From contig CAAFXG010000066.1 in assembly GCA_900766925.1 (NCBI GenBank), positions 1 through 33,604 of the forward strand: 33,604 bases of DNA, read 5' to 3'. The DNA comes from Lachnospiraceae bacterium (GTDB taxonomy: Bacteria; Bacillota; Clostridia; Lachnospirales; Lachnospiraceae). The notes beneath the pieces are model-generated. The model was not told the DNA's origin. It ran no database searches and worked only from the letters and a program-made list of their open reading frames with translations. Positions 9,095-16,886 of the stretch are shown one piece after another (the first letter of the stretch is position 1; each line of letters starts with the position of its first letter). A program made the translations under genes and the position numbers.

Positions 9095-10349
9095 AAACTA
9101 CCTCACCTCCCTTTATTACCTTATGGACAATATTGGTTCCGGTATGATATATCAGAAATTTATAGCTTGGATAATCAAGAATACACAGATCCGCTCTCTT
9201 ACCCTCCTCAATACTTCCGACAGTGTCTGCTCTTTTACATGCAGCCGCACCATTTAGGGTAAGAGCAGTTAACGCCTCTTCAACGGACATATTCATTTTT
9301 ATACACGCAAGGGCTAACATTAGAGAAACAGAATTGGCAAAACAGCTTCCCGGATTCAAATCACTTGCCAACGCAACCGCACAGCCGGAATCAATTATTT
9401 TTCTGGCAGGCGCAAATACCTTATTCAGGCAAAAAGCGGTACATGGCAGCAGGGTTGCAATAACATCATTTTCCTTTAACGCGGCTATTCCTTCATCCGA
9501 AACCATCAACAGATGGTCAGCTGAAACAGCCCTTAGTCTGCCGGCTAAAACAGCTCCTCCTAATGAAACTATTTCATCGGCATGAAGCTTTATGTCAAAG
9601 CCAAGTTCAGCCGCACAAGAAAGCAGTCTTTCAGATTCATCAAGCGAAAATACTGAATCCTCACAGAAAACGTCACAAAATGTTGCAAGCTTATTTTCCT
9701 TAATATATGGTAAAACCTTATCAAGCATAAAGCTCACATACTCCATATTATCAGGGTAGAAATCACTTGATGCATGTGCACCAAGGTAAGTAGTAACTAT
9801 ATCCACCGGCTGATTACCATCGAGCTTTTTCATTACTTCAAGCTGTTTAATCTCAGTCTCGTAATCAAGACCATAACCACTTTTACCCTCAACTGTGGTT
9901 ATACCCTGTGACAGCATGGATTTTAGTCGCTGCATTCCCAAATTATACAAATCATCAAAGGATGAGCTTCTTGTAGCACCTACCGTACTCATTATACCGC
10001 CGCCACGCTTCATTATTTCCATATATTCCATACCCGAAAGTCGATTTAAAAATTCTTCCTCCCGATATCCGCCAAACACAAAATGCGTATGAGAATCTAC
10101 AAATCCCGGTATAACAGCCTTATTTTCTGCATCAATTATGTAAACATCCTTCAAAAAAGCCGGTCCCTTTTTGTTTTCCAGGTAATCCAAAACCTCTTCT
10201 TTTGGACCAACCTTTTCAATTATTCCATCACATATAAATATTGCACCATCCTCAATTACCGTAACGTTTCGCATTTCCTCTCCCCTTAGGGCTCTCTTGC
10301 CAATTGGGGTTACTATTTGTGATGCATTAATAACAAGTACTTCGTTCAT
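9072..10349 (-). CDS. hutI: Imidazolonepropionase
   Basis: Third step of histidine degradation: opens the ring of imidazolone propionate to N-formimino-L-glutamate. 425 residues, a standard metal-dependent amidohydrolase barrel. Metal ligands are visible as PGFVDSHTHFVFGG, the His of TTYLGAH, the later LHADEI segment, and Asp in LASDLNPGS; TVEGKSGYGL is a family signature. ATG at 10349 overlaps the stop of the upstream amidohydrolase by 4 bp (ATGA) and has a GAGGAGG site, showing coupled translation. With hutU across the regulator, it anchors the pathway assignment of both operons. Confidence 0.96.
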   Translation of the reverse strand: MNEVLVINASQIVTPIGKRALRGEEMRNVTVIEDGAIFICDGIIEKVGPKEEVLDYLENKKGPAFLKDVYIIDAENKAVIPGFVDSHTHFVFGGYREEEFLNRLSGMEYMEIMKRGGGIMSTVGATRSSSFDDLYNLGMQRLKSMLSQGITTVEGKSGYGLDYETEIKQLEVMKKLDGNQPVDIVTTYLGAHASSDFYPDNMEYVSFMLDKVLPYIKENKLATFCDVFCEDSVFSLDESERLLSCAAELGFDIKLHADEIVSLGGAVLAGRLRAVSADHLLMVSDEGIAALKENDVIATLLPCTAFCLNKVFAPARKIIDSGCAVALASDLNPGSCFANSVSLMLALACIKMNMSVEEALTALTLNGAAACKRADTVGSIEEGKRADLCILDYPSYKFLIYHTGTNIVHKVIKGGEVVYEDTICK

Positions 10350-11686
10350 GACGGCTCCTCCTCCATCTCCTTAATTGTTTTCTGTACTAATTCCACAACC
10401 TGCTTCTCCGGAATATTAACCAGTCTTCCGTTATCAACGGTAACTTTTCCATTTACAACTACCATGGAGATAGCATCCGGCTGCATAGAATATACCAGAT
10501 TCGGAAGAAGCTGCTCCTTAGATTCTGATATAGGCTGCATGCTCATTACATCTGTTCTGATTCCTACAAAATCTGCCAGATAACCCTCCTTAATTTGTCC
10601 AATTGGTAAATCCAGAATCTCCCCACCATTTTTTGTACCCATGTCAAATGCATCAATGTAATTTATGCACATTGCATCAACAGTTTTTGCCTTTTGCAAT
10701 AACGCAGCCATCCTCATTTCTTCAAATACACTTATCCTGTTATTTGAACATGCACCGTCACTTCCAAGTGCAATATTCACACCATATTTTCTCATGGATA
10801 CCAAATCAGTAATTCCGTCTGCAAGAAACATATTACTTGACGGACAATATATCAGATTTGCACCCTTGTCACCCATGGTCTTTATTTCACTTTCCTTTAG
10901 CCACACACCATGAATAATTGCCATATTCTCATCAACTACACCAAGCTCATCCAGATATTCCATTGGTGTTTTTCCATTATGCTCAGACATAACCTGTTCA
11001 ACCTCAAAAGGCTCCTCCGCTACATGAATATGGAATTTAGTTCCAAGCTCTCTGGCTAATGAATATCCCGCCAATATCATTTCAGGTGAGGCAGCATGAA
11101 GACTGTGAGGTGCCGGCAGGATGTTTACCATGTCATCATTTGTATAATTATTATACAGTTCTTTTGTTCTGCTCACGGCCTCATCAATGGTCTCCACATA
11201 TCCGGATGGTGCACCGTTCCAGTCATACATAGTTCTGGCAAGCACTAATCTGATTCCAACATCACTTGCTGCCTTAATAATCATCTCATCGCTTTCTATA
11301 CCATAATTATGTAAATAGAAAAAATCCGAAACCGTAGTTACCCCACACTTCATCATTTCAGAAAAAGCAAAAACTGCTCCGTTATATATATGCTCTCTTG
11401 TAAGTCTTGGCGAAAACTTGTATAAGGCATTGTCTCTCCACTCTAAAAATGGCCTGTCGCATGCAATACCCCTGAGAAGACTCTGAAAACAATGGTTATG
11501 GGCATTGACAGTTCCCGGAATAAGTACCGTGTCACTCCATGTATATACGTCTGCTTCCGGAAATGCCTTTGTCAGTATTTCTGCGCCCGCTATCTTCTCT
11601 ATAACATTATCCTTTACCAAAAGCGCCTGACCTTCCAAAAACTCCCCATCAATATAAATATAATCTGCCTTAAATATTTTTCTCAT
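10346..11686 (-). CDS. Amidohydrolase, candidate N-formimino-L-glutamate deiminase (HutF-like / TrzA-AtzA family)
   Basis: A 446-residue metal-dependent deaminase of the subtype-I amidohydrolase family. Metal ligands: NAHNHCFQSLLRG, FHIHVAEE, IHGVWL and the Asp of LGSDGACSNN. The sequence is close to the SsnA/TrzA/AtzA group. Its place directly between an M20 amidase and hutI, with a 4-bp overlap into hutI and a 1-bp overlap (TAATG) with the M20 stop, points to formiminoglutamate deamination to N-formylglutamate plus ammonia, the HutF reaction. Start ATG at 11686 has an AAGGAG site inside the preceding gene. It may instead be a nucleobase deaminase recruited here; the assignment to HutF chemistry is inferred from context, the family is not. 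Confidence 0.82.
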   Translation of the reverse strand: MRKIFKADYIYIDGEFLEGQALLVKDNVIEKIAGAEILTKAFPEADVYTWSDTVLIPGTVNAHNHCFQSLLRGIACDRPFLEWRDNALYKFSPRLTREHIYNGAVFAFSEMMKCGVTTVSDFFYLHNYGIESDEMIIKAASDVGIRLVLARTMYDWNGAPSGYVETIDEAVSRTKELYNNYTNDDMVNILPAPHSLHAASPEMILAGYSLARELGTKFHIHVAEEPFEVEQVMSEHNGKTPMEYLDELGVVDENMAIIHGVWLKESEIKTMGDKGANLIYCPSSNMFLADGITDLVSMRKYGVNIALGSDGACSNNRISVFEEMRMAALLQKAKTVDAMCINYIDAFDMGTKNGGEILDLPIGQIKEGYLADFVGIRTDVMSMQPISESKEQLLPNLVYSMQPDAISMVVVNGKVTVDNGRLVNIPEKQVVELVQKTIKEMEEEPS

Positions 11687-12948
11687 TACACATCCATCTC
11701 CTTATCTAATATAAGAACCGCATTAAGCAATGCATTTGTAGTTTCCTCAATACAAGCCATATCTGTTTTTTCCTGTGGACAATGGCTCTTTCCATCAATA
11801 CTCTGAACAAATATCATTGCACTCTTCGTTACCCGTTGCATATTAGCTGCATCATGTCCTGCCATACTTACAAGCTCTATAGGACTCTGTCCCACAGCTT
11901 CAATTCCCCTGTTTACTGCATCCACAATTTGTCTGTCCATTATCATTTCCTTCTGGTTAAGATTAAGTTTCCTTTCAATTCTAACTCCCCTCTTTCTTTC
12001 AACACCTTCTGTAATATCATCAAGCTTTTTTATAACACGCTGTCTTATTTCCTCATCACAGCAGCGTAGCTCCAATATAAGTTCTACCTCTCCCGGAATA
12101 ATACTTGCGGCATTAGGATACACCTTGGCATAACCAATAGTTCCCACTACATCATCCCTCTTTTCTTCCTTTATAATCTCCTCATATGCAAGAGCAAACT
12201 CAGCGGCTGCCAAAAACGAATCGTGACGATCCGGCATGATAGTGGTTCCCGCATGATTTGCCTCACCGTATATATTAATGTTTTCTCTGTAAATTCCCGT
12301 TATACAGTTTACTGATGCAGAGGTCAGAGCTTTCTCATACAGCCGTTTTCCCTGTTCAATGTGCAGTTCAATAAATGCACTTATCTGTCCCGGAGCAATT
12401 AACGCAGCATCCGCATTTTCAATATCTCCTCCGGCTTTTTTTATGCACTCCGCCAAAGATGAACCATCAATATAGCTGCTCAGCTTGCGTAAATCCTCTT
12501 TATTTAATCTTCCGCTTATAACCTTACTGCCAAGGGTTGAAACATTATATGGATTAGGTTCTTCTCCCGTAAAGCTTACTATTTCTATCGGATGTCTGGT
12601 CACCACACCATTTTCAATTAAGGCTTGCACTATTTCTGTAGATGCGAGTACACCCAGGGCACCATCATACATTCCACCGTCAGGTACTGCATCATGATGA
12701 GAGCCTATAACTATTGGTGGTATATTTTCCCTTCCATCCATCCTAACCCACATATTAGCAATGGCATCATGCTTTACCTTAAGCTTTAATTGGCTTGTCC
12801 AATAATCAATAAGCCATTCTCTTGCCAGTAAATCTGCTTTGCTCCCTAAAGCCCTGTCAATTCCGCCATGCTCATTACGCCCAATTTTAGCAAGCTCATA
12901 CAAATTCCTTTCAAGTCTGTCTCTGTCAATTTTGCACTCATTCATCAT
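11686..12948 (-). CDS. M20 peptidase/carbamoylase-family amidase (allantoate amidohydrolase / N-carbamoyl-L-amino acid hydrolase-like)
   Basis: A zinc-dependent amidase that removes a carbamoyl or similar small acyl group from the N-substituted amino acid; 420 residues from the chosen start. Metal-site segments are GSHHDAVPDGGMYDGALG, SFTGEEPNPY, ELHIEQGKRL and the final His in SHCPQE; the dimerisation domain contains GEANHAGTTIMPDRHD. The ATG at 12948 (MMNECKIDRD) is preceded by GGAGGGG; the in-frame ATG seven codons upstream lies before that site. Context suggests hydrolysis of N-formylglutamate to glutamate and formate in place of HutG. N-carbamoylglutamate is an alternative substrate. The substrate is not readable from sequence. 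Confidence 0.85.
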   Translation of the reverse strand: MMNECKIDRDRLERNLYELAKIGRNEHGGIDRALGSKADLLAREWLIDYWTSQLKLKVKHDAIANMWVRMDGRENIPPIVIGSHHDAVPDGGMYDGALGVLASTEIVQALIENGVVTRHPIEIVSFTGEEPNPYNVSTLGSKVISGRLNKEDLRKLSSYIDGSSLAECIKKAGGDIENADAALIAPGQISAFIELHIEQGKRLYEKALTSASVNCITGIYRENINIYGEANHAGTTIMPDRHDSFLAAAEFALAYEEIIKEEKRDDVVGTIGYAKVYPNAASIIPGEVELILELRCCDEEIRQRVIKKLDDITEGVERKRGVRIERKLNLNQKEMIMDRQIVDAVNRGIEAVGQSPIELVSMAGHDAANMQRVTKSAMIFVQSIDGKSHCPQEKTDMACIEETTNALLNAVLILDKEMDV

Positions 12949-12961
12949 ACATCCCCTCCAT

Positions 12962-14194
12962 CTATTCAATTAGCTCTAAATACGGATTTTCATCGACCTC
13001 AGAAAGCAAGGCATCGGAAACCTGAATATATTCCAGCTCCAGAGTATTTTTAATCCTTATTATTCTGGCATTCTCCCGGTCAATATCTCTACAGGCTTTA
13101 AGAGCAACACGGATTGCCTCATCCTCATCCTTCGCAATTAATGGAATTTTTACATCATCCGTGCATTTACACGCAATTGCATTAGCGTATCCACTCTCCA
13201 AATCCATTTTTTCAAATACTTTTTTGGTTATGACATCAAATGCACCGACTCCAATTGCATTTCCATGAGATTCCTCTGTAATATCAAGCAAAACCATACG
13301 TTGAAATTCAGGTATATGTAACACATATGTACTGAGCACGGAGCTTCTGCCCAATATATTAGGGTCAAAGCCTGCCCCTGAAATATTTTTACCAATCTCA
13401 TCAACAACAATTATGTCAGCTTCATCAAGCCTGATAAATGGCATATTATCCTTGGCATTTTTGCAAAGCTCTTTTTCTCTTTGAATCATTATTTCAGATG
13501 GAATGGCTTCAATATAAGCCGTCTCATCATAACTGTTTTCCATTATCGCCAGCCCGAAGCCTACATTAACCTTTTCTAATATTACCTTGGCTGCACCGAG
13601 AATAGCATAAGCAAAATCTTCAGGATTTTCCTCATGTATGGTTGAGCATCCCTTATGATTACCCAGACCGATTACCAGCATTTTACACAAGCCACTCTGA
13701 ATTGGACCTACAAAGTCTGTATGAAGCTTAATTCTATTAATAGGTATTACCAAGTCTGCCTCATAGGCAGTCTTATCAAAATAAACACAAACACCCTTTT
13801 CTGTCTCACCCAGCTTTACTACATCAACAGTAGTTATAACCGGAACCATAAGTTTTTCCTCTGTTATTCCATAACCCGCCAGCACCTCTTTTTGTCCTTC
13901 AGGAGTTCCACCTCCGTGGCTGCCCATTGCCGATACAATAAATGGATTCGCACCAAGTGCTTTAAGATACTCAATAACTGTTTTTACAATTTGAAAGATA
14001 TTCTTTATGCCACGACTTCCGACCGCAACCGCAACCCTCATTCCCGGTTTTATTTTGCAGGTGATTTCAGGCTTTCTAAGCTCATTACCCACGACCTCTG
14101 TTATATTATCAACAGTATTTCTCGGAAATGTCTGCTTTACCTTATGTAACACAGGTAATTTATATTCATAATCTTCCTTCAATAATATAGGCAT
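12962..14194 (-). CDS. LarA-like (DUF2088) protein, candidate nickel-pincer racemase/epimerase
   Basis: A 410-residue member of the LarA/DUF2088 superfamily, whose characterised members racemise or epimerise 2-hydroxyacids with a nickel-pincer nucleotide cofactor. Conserved positions are visible: SAMGSHGGGTPEG around residues 89-100, and KLHTDFVGPIQSGLCKM at 156-172, giving a His (158) and a Lys (171) placed like the cofactor-binding pair of LarA, with another His at 180. The cofactor genes larB, larC and larE are not in the window. ATG at 14194 has a GGGGAAG site. It is the first gene of the hut operon and 14 bp before the M20 start. Together with the D-2-hydroxyacid dehydrogenase it could act on imidazolelactate; this is inference. 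Confidence 0.78.
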   Translation of the reverse strand: MPILLKEDYEYKLPVLHKVKQTFPRNTVDNITEVVGNELRKPEITCKIKPGMRVAVAVGSRGIKNIFQIVKTVIEYLKALGANPFIVSAMGSHGGGTPEGQKEVLAGYGITEEKLMVPVITTVDVVKLGETEKGVCVYFDKTAYEADLVIPINRIKLHTDFVGPIQSGLCKMLVIGLGNHKGCSTIHEENPEDFAYAILGAAKVILEKVNVGFGLAIMENSYDETAYIEAIPSEIMIQREKELCKNAKDNMPFIRLDEADIIVVDEIGKNISGAGFDPNILGRSSVLSTYVLHIPEFQRMVLLDITEESHGNAIGVGAFDVITKKVFEKMDLESGYANAIACKCTDDVKIPLIAKDEDEAIRVALKACRDIDRENARIIRIKNTLELEYIQVSDALLSEVDENPYLELIE

Positions 14195-14255
14195 CCAATC
14201 ACTTCCCCTATTAGTAATTTAATTTATTCCTATTAAACTTTCCCATACATGTGTT

Positions 14256-14281
14256 GAAAAAACGTTTAAAAATTATTTATA
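14256..14281 (-). promoter_or_regulatory. Shared hut promoter box, copy 2 (larA-hutFID operon)
   Basis: Plus-strand core AAAAAACGTTTAAAAATT, identical at 23 of 26 positions to 5411-5436. It is 62 bp upstream of the larA start codon. The neighbouring segment CTTTCCCATACAT (14237-14249) also resembles the TTTTCCCGARTATA repeats of the hutU region. Two otherwise unrelated intergenic regions sharing this element in the same orientation indicates a common regulator. Confidence 0.58.
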
Positions 14282-14304
14282 ACCATAGAAATATATCTAC
14301 TATT

Positions 14305-14490
14305 CAAAAAAAGGCACCCCCGGCTGTTATATACAGTATGTCAGTATGATTATAAGACCCACTCTCGTTCGGTTGTTCACGTAGCGGATACTAAACTCGC
14401 GTAAAATTCACGCTCGTTAAGTACCGACGTTCACAAACGGTCTTATAATCATACTGACATACTGTATATAACAGCCGGGGTGCCTTTTTT
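14305..14490. repeat. 186-bp intergenic palindromic element, also a bidirectional terminator
   Basis: Arms 14305-14358 and 14438-14490 are reverse complements over about 53 bp, differing only by one extra C in the left arm's C run. The outer ends are A7-GGCACCCCCGG and CCGGGGTGCC-T7, so either strand makes a GC-rich stem followed by a T run. The 79-bp centre (14359-14437) contains a smaller imperfect hairpin around GCGTAAAATTCACGC. No ORF of note is inside. It separates the cupin gene's end from the larA promoter and would stop transcription coming from the cupin side. Its size and order suggest a mobile or repeated palindromic unit rather than a plain terminator. Confidence 0.85.
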
Positions 14491-14538
14491 TGCAGCCCGA
14501 TTAACGTCATTCATAACAGGTAGATGTTTACCCTGTTA

Positions 14539-14967
14539 TCAGTAATCCGAATGTTCTGCATCCTCTTTGGTGGCATACAGCGTTCCAGCAGGATGATGTG
14601 GCGGTGTATATATTGATGTTAATTTAAGGGGAACTCTGCCTATATTGAGTACATTATGCCATGTACCGGCAGGAACAAATATGGTATCTCCCTTACATGC
14701 TCTTACCTTATAATTCATGTTACATTCACATTCTCCCATCTTCACCAACGCCAGACCCTGCTCTATACGAATAAACTGATCTGTTTCCCTGTGAATTTCC
14801 AATCCAATATCTGAGCCTACAGGTATACTCATAAGCGTCATCTGCCCATAACAGCCGGTCCAAAGAGCCATACGGTAGTTGTCATTCTGTACTGCTTTGC
14901 GAGCAACATTTGTCACATATGGATACGGACCAAAATCTGTGTTCATTCTATTACAGCAATGCTTCAT
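14539..14967 (-). CDS. Cupin-domain protein
   Basis: A 142-residue single-domain cupin. Cupin motif 1 is visible as GLEIHRETDQFIRIEQGLA and motif 2 as FVPAGTWHNVLNIG, so His and Glu metal ligands are present; the segment RMALWTGCYGQMTLMSIPVG and the ending SIYTPPHHPAGT are typical of a small family widespread in Firmicutes. No substrate is known for this family. The predicted ATG at 14967 lacks a strong ribosome binding site; the ATG eight codons in (MNTDFGPYPYV) is an alternative. It ends just before the palindromic element. It lies downstream of the ABC exporter, 77 bp after its stop, but nothing shows that they are one operon. Confidence 0.85.
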   Translation of the reverse strand: MKHCCNRMNTDFGPYPYVTNVARKAVQNDNYRMALWTGCYGQMTLMSIPVGSDIGLEIHRETDQFIRIEQGLALVKMGECECNMNYKVRACKGDTIFVPAGTWHNVLNIGRVPLKLTSIYTPPHHPAGTLYATKEDAEHSDY

Positions 14968-15044
14968 AATACACCAACTTAATTTTTGTATATTATATGC
15001 ATCGCAAATTATTTGTTTACGGCTTTTTTGCTCATACTATCCGG

Positions 15045-16886
15045 CTAACAGATAATTTCCTGATTCTGCTGATAATACTTTGCCTGACATCTGAACATAT
15101 TCGCATATTGACCATCAAGCTCCATCAGCTCCTGATGAGTTCCCTTCTCAATAATCTCACCGTTTTCAAACATGTATATGCAATCTGCATCCCGTGTCGT
15201 GGACAAACGATGGGAGATAAAAATAATTGTTGCATCTCCTGCTTTATTTAAAATGTTTCTGTTTAACTCATACTCTGCCTTTGGGTCTAACGCACTTGAC
15301 GGTTCATCCAGAATGGCTATATGCATACGTTCCTTTTTGGCAAAAAGCCTTGCTATTGCAACCTTCTGTGCTTCCCCGCCTGACAGCATAATACCATCCT
15401 CCGCAAATTCTCTGGTAAGCACGGTATCTATACCATTTTGCATGGTCTGCAATCTTTCAGTGAAGCCGGACTGATTCAGTGCATTTGTGACTGTGTCAAT
15501 ATCCTTCTCACTGACCTTCTGCATCATTACATTTTCCTTCACTGAAGTAGCATAAATCTGATAATCCTGAAATACAGTACCAAAAATATCACGATATTCA
15601 TTAGTGGCAAATTCCCTAATATCCTGACCTCCATAGCAGATACTTCCCTCGGTTACATCATACAATCTCATAAGCAGCTTGGTCAGAGTGGTCTTTCCTG
15701 CACCATTCTCTCCAACAAAAGCCACCTTCTCCCCTGACTTAATTGTCATGTTAATATGACTAAGTGTATCCTTTGTAGCGCCATCATATCTAAATGACAT
15801 ATCCTTTATTTCTAAAACTGACCTTTCCTTTGGAATATCACAGCTCCCCTTTGCATTTTCAATTGTACTCTCATAGTTCATAAATCTACGAAAACGCTCA
15901 CAGAAAAGTCCGGCTCTCTGTATTCGTTGAATACAATAATTAATTGCATCCAGACGATTTCGTACTGTACTCTGTGCATTATTAAGTGCAGCCACATCTC
16001 CAAGCCCCACACGACACACCACCAATGCCATATATCCTAAATACAACGGTACACAGAACATTGACAAAAATGTAAATACAAGTACCCAGTTTACAATTGA
16101 CCATAAAGAGATTTTTATTCCGTATTTTCTGGAGATTGCAATGGTCTCATCGATAGCATTATTAAACTGCATTTCTAATGGCACTTCTATATGAGAAAGC
16201 TTAATCTCCTTGGCATACTCCGGCTGATAAAATACCCTTTTAGAATAATTTGCACGACGCATAATCGTCTTTTTCTGTACATCGTATTCATATTCCAGCT
16301 TCATAATTCTGAATCTTGAATATACGTTTATTACAAATCCCAACACAGGAAAAATTGCTATTACCGGATTAATGAAGGTAATTAAGCCGGAGAGTACCAG
16401 AATGGTAACTACATTTCTACCCATTCTCGCCAAATCATAAATGGCAGTCACTACCATTTCCTCCAATTGGGATGCAGCCACAACAAAATCATTGTAATAT
16501 GTATCACAGTCATAGCACATTAAATCAATATTGGCTGCTTTTTTAATCATTTCCTCCTGCATCATGCCGGACATACGAATAATCCTCGGCTTTGCAACGC
16601 TGTCTCCGCAACGCTCAAATGCCATTAGCACCGCCATTCCTATTGTGGCAGCTATAACCAATATTGCTGTCTGATGAAAAGAATATTGTGGATTGGACAG
16701 ATAATTAATAAATGCTCTCATAAATATTGTTTCCATACCGGCATAACCCACACCGGCAGTAGTATATACTGCAAATAATGTAATAATTAATAAGGCATCC
16801 TTGCTAAAAGCATATTTTAAGAGATAAATATAATTACTGATTATTCTTTTAACAGGAAGCTTATCCTTTTGTGAAGTATTATTCAT
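15045..16886 (-). CDS. ABC exporter half-transporter, second subunit
   Basis: A 613-residue permease-ATPase fusion of the multidrug/peptide exporter type. Membrane helices occupy roughly residues 30-300. The ATPase has Walker A GENGAGKTT (392-400), signature LSGGE (501-505), Walker B AILDEPSSALDP from 524 and the H-loop His at 559. The ATG at 16886 is preceded by GGGAGGTG and overlaps the stop of the other half-transporter by 8 bp, so the two are cotranslated and probably form a heterodimer. Both subunits keep the catalytic Glu after Walker B. No peptidase C39 domain is present. Substrate unknown: drug or peptide. Expression is probably controlled by the leader ORF and terminators upstream. 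Confidence 0.93.
   Translation of the reverse strand: MNNTSQKDKLPVKRIISNYIYLLKYAFSKDALLIITLFAVYTTAGVGYAGMETIFMRAFINYLSNPQYSFHQTAILVIAATIGMAVLMAFERCGDSVAKPRIIRMSGMMQEEMIKKAANIDLMCYDCDTYYNDFVVAASQLEEMVVTAIYDLARMGRNVVTILVLSGLITFINPVIAIFPVLGFVINVYSRFRIMKLEYEYDVQKKTIMRRANYSKRVFYQPEYAKEIKLSHIEVPLEMQFNNAIDETIAISRKYGIKISLWSIVNWVLVFTFLSMFCVPLYLGYMALVVCRVGLGDVAALNNAQSTVRNRLDAINYCIQRIQRAGLFCERFRRFMNYESTIENAKGSCDIPKERSVLEIKDMSFRYDGATKDTLSHINMTIKSGEKVAFVGENGAGKTTLTKLLMRLYDVTEGSICYGGQDIREFATNEYRDIFGTVFQDYQIYATSVKENVMMQKVSEKDIDTVTNALNQSGFTERLQTMQNGIDTVLTREFAEDGIMLSGGEAQKVAIARLFAKKERMHIAILDEPSSALDPKAEYELNRNILNKAGDATIIFISHRLSTTRDADCIYMFENGEIIEKGTHQELMELDGQYANMFRCQAKYYQQNQEIIC

Noticed and set aside
13655..14149. 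Plus-strand 164-codon ORF opposite the larA-like gene.
   Set aside because: Antisense shadow of a clear family member; no RBS and no recognisable motif.
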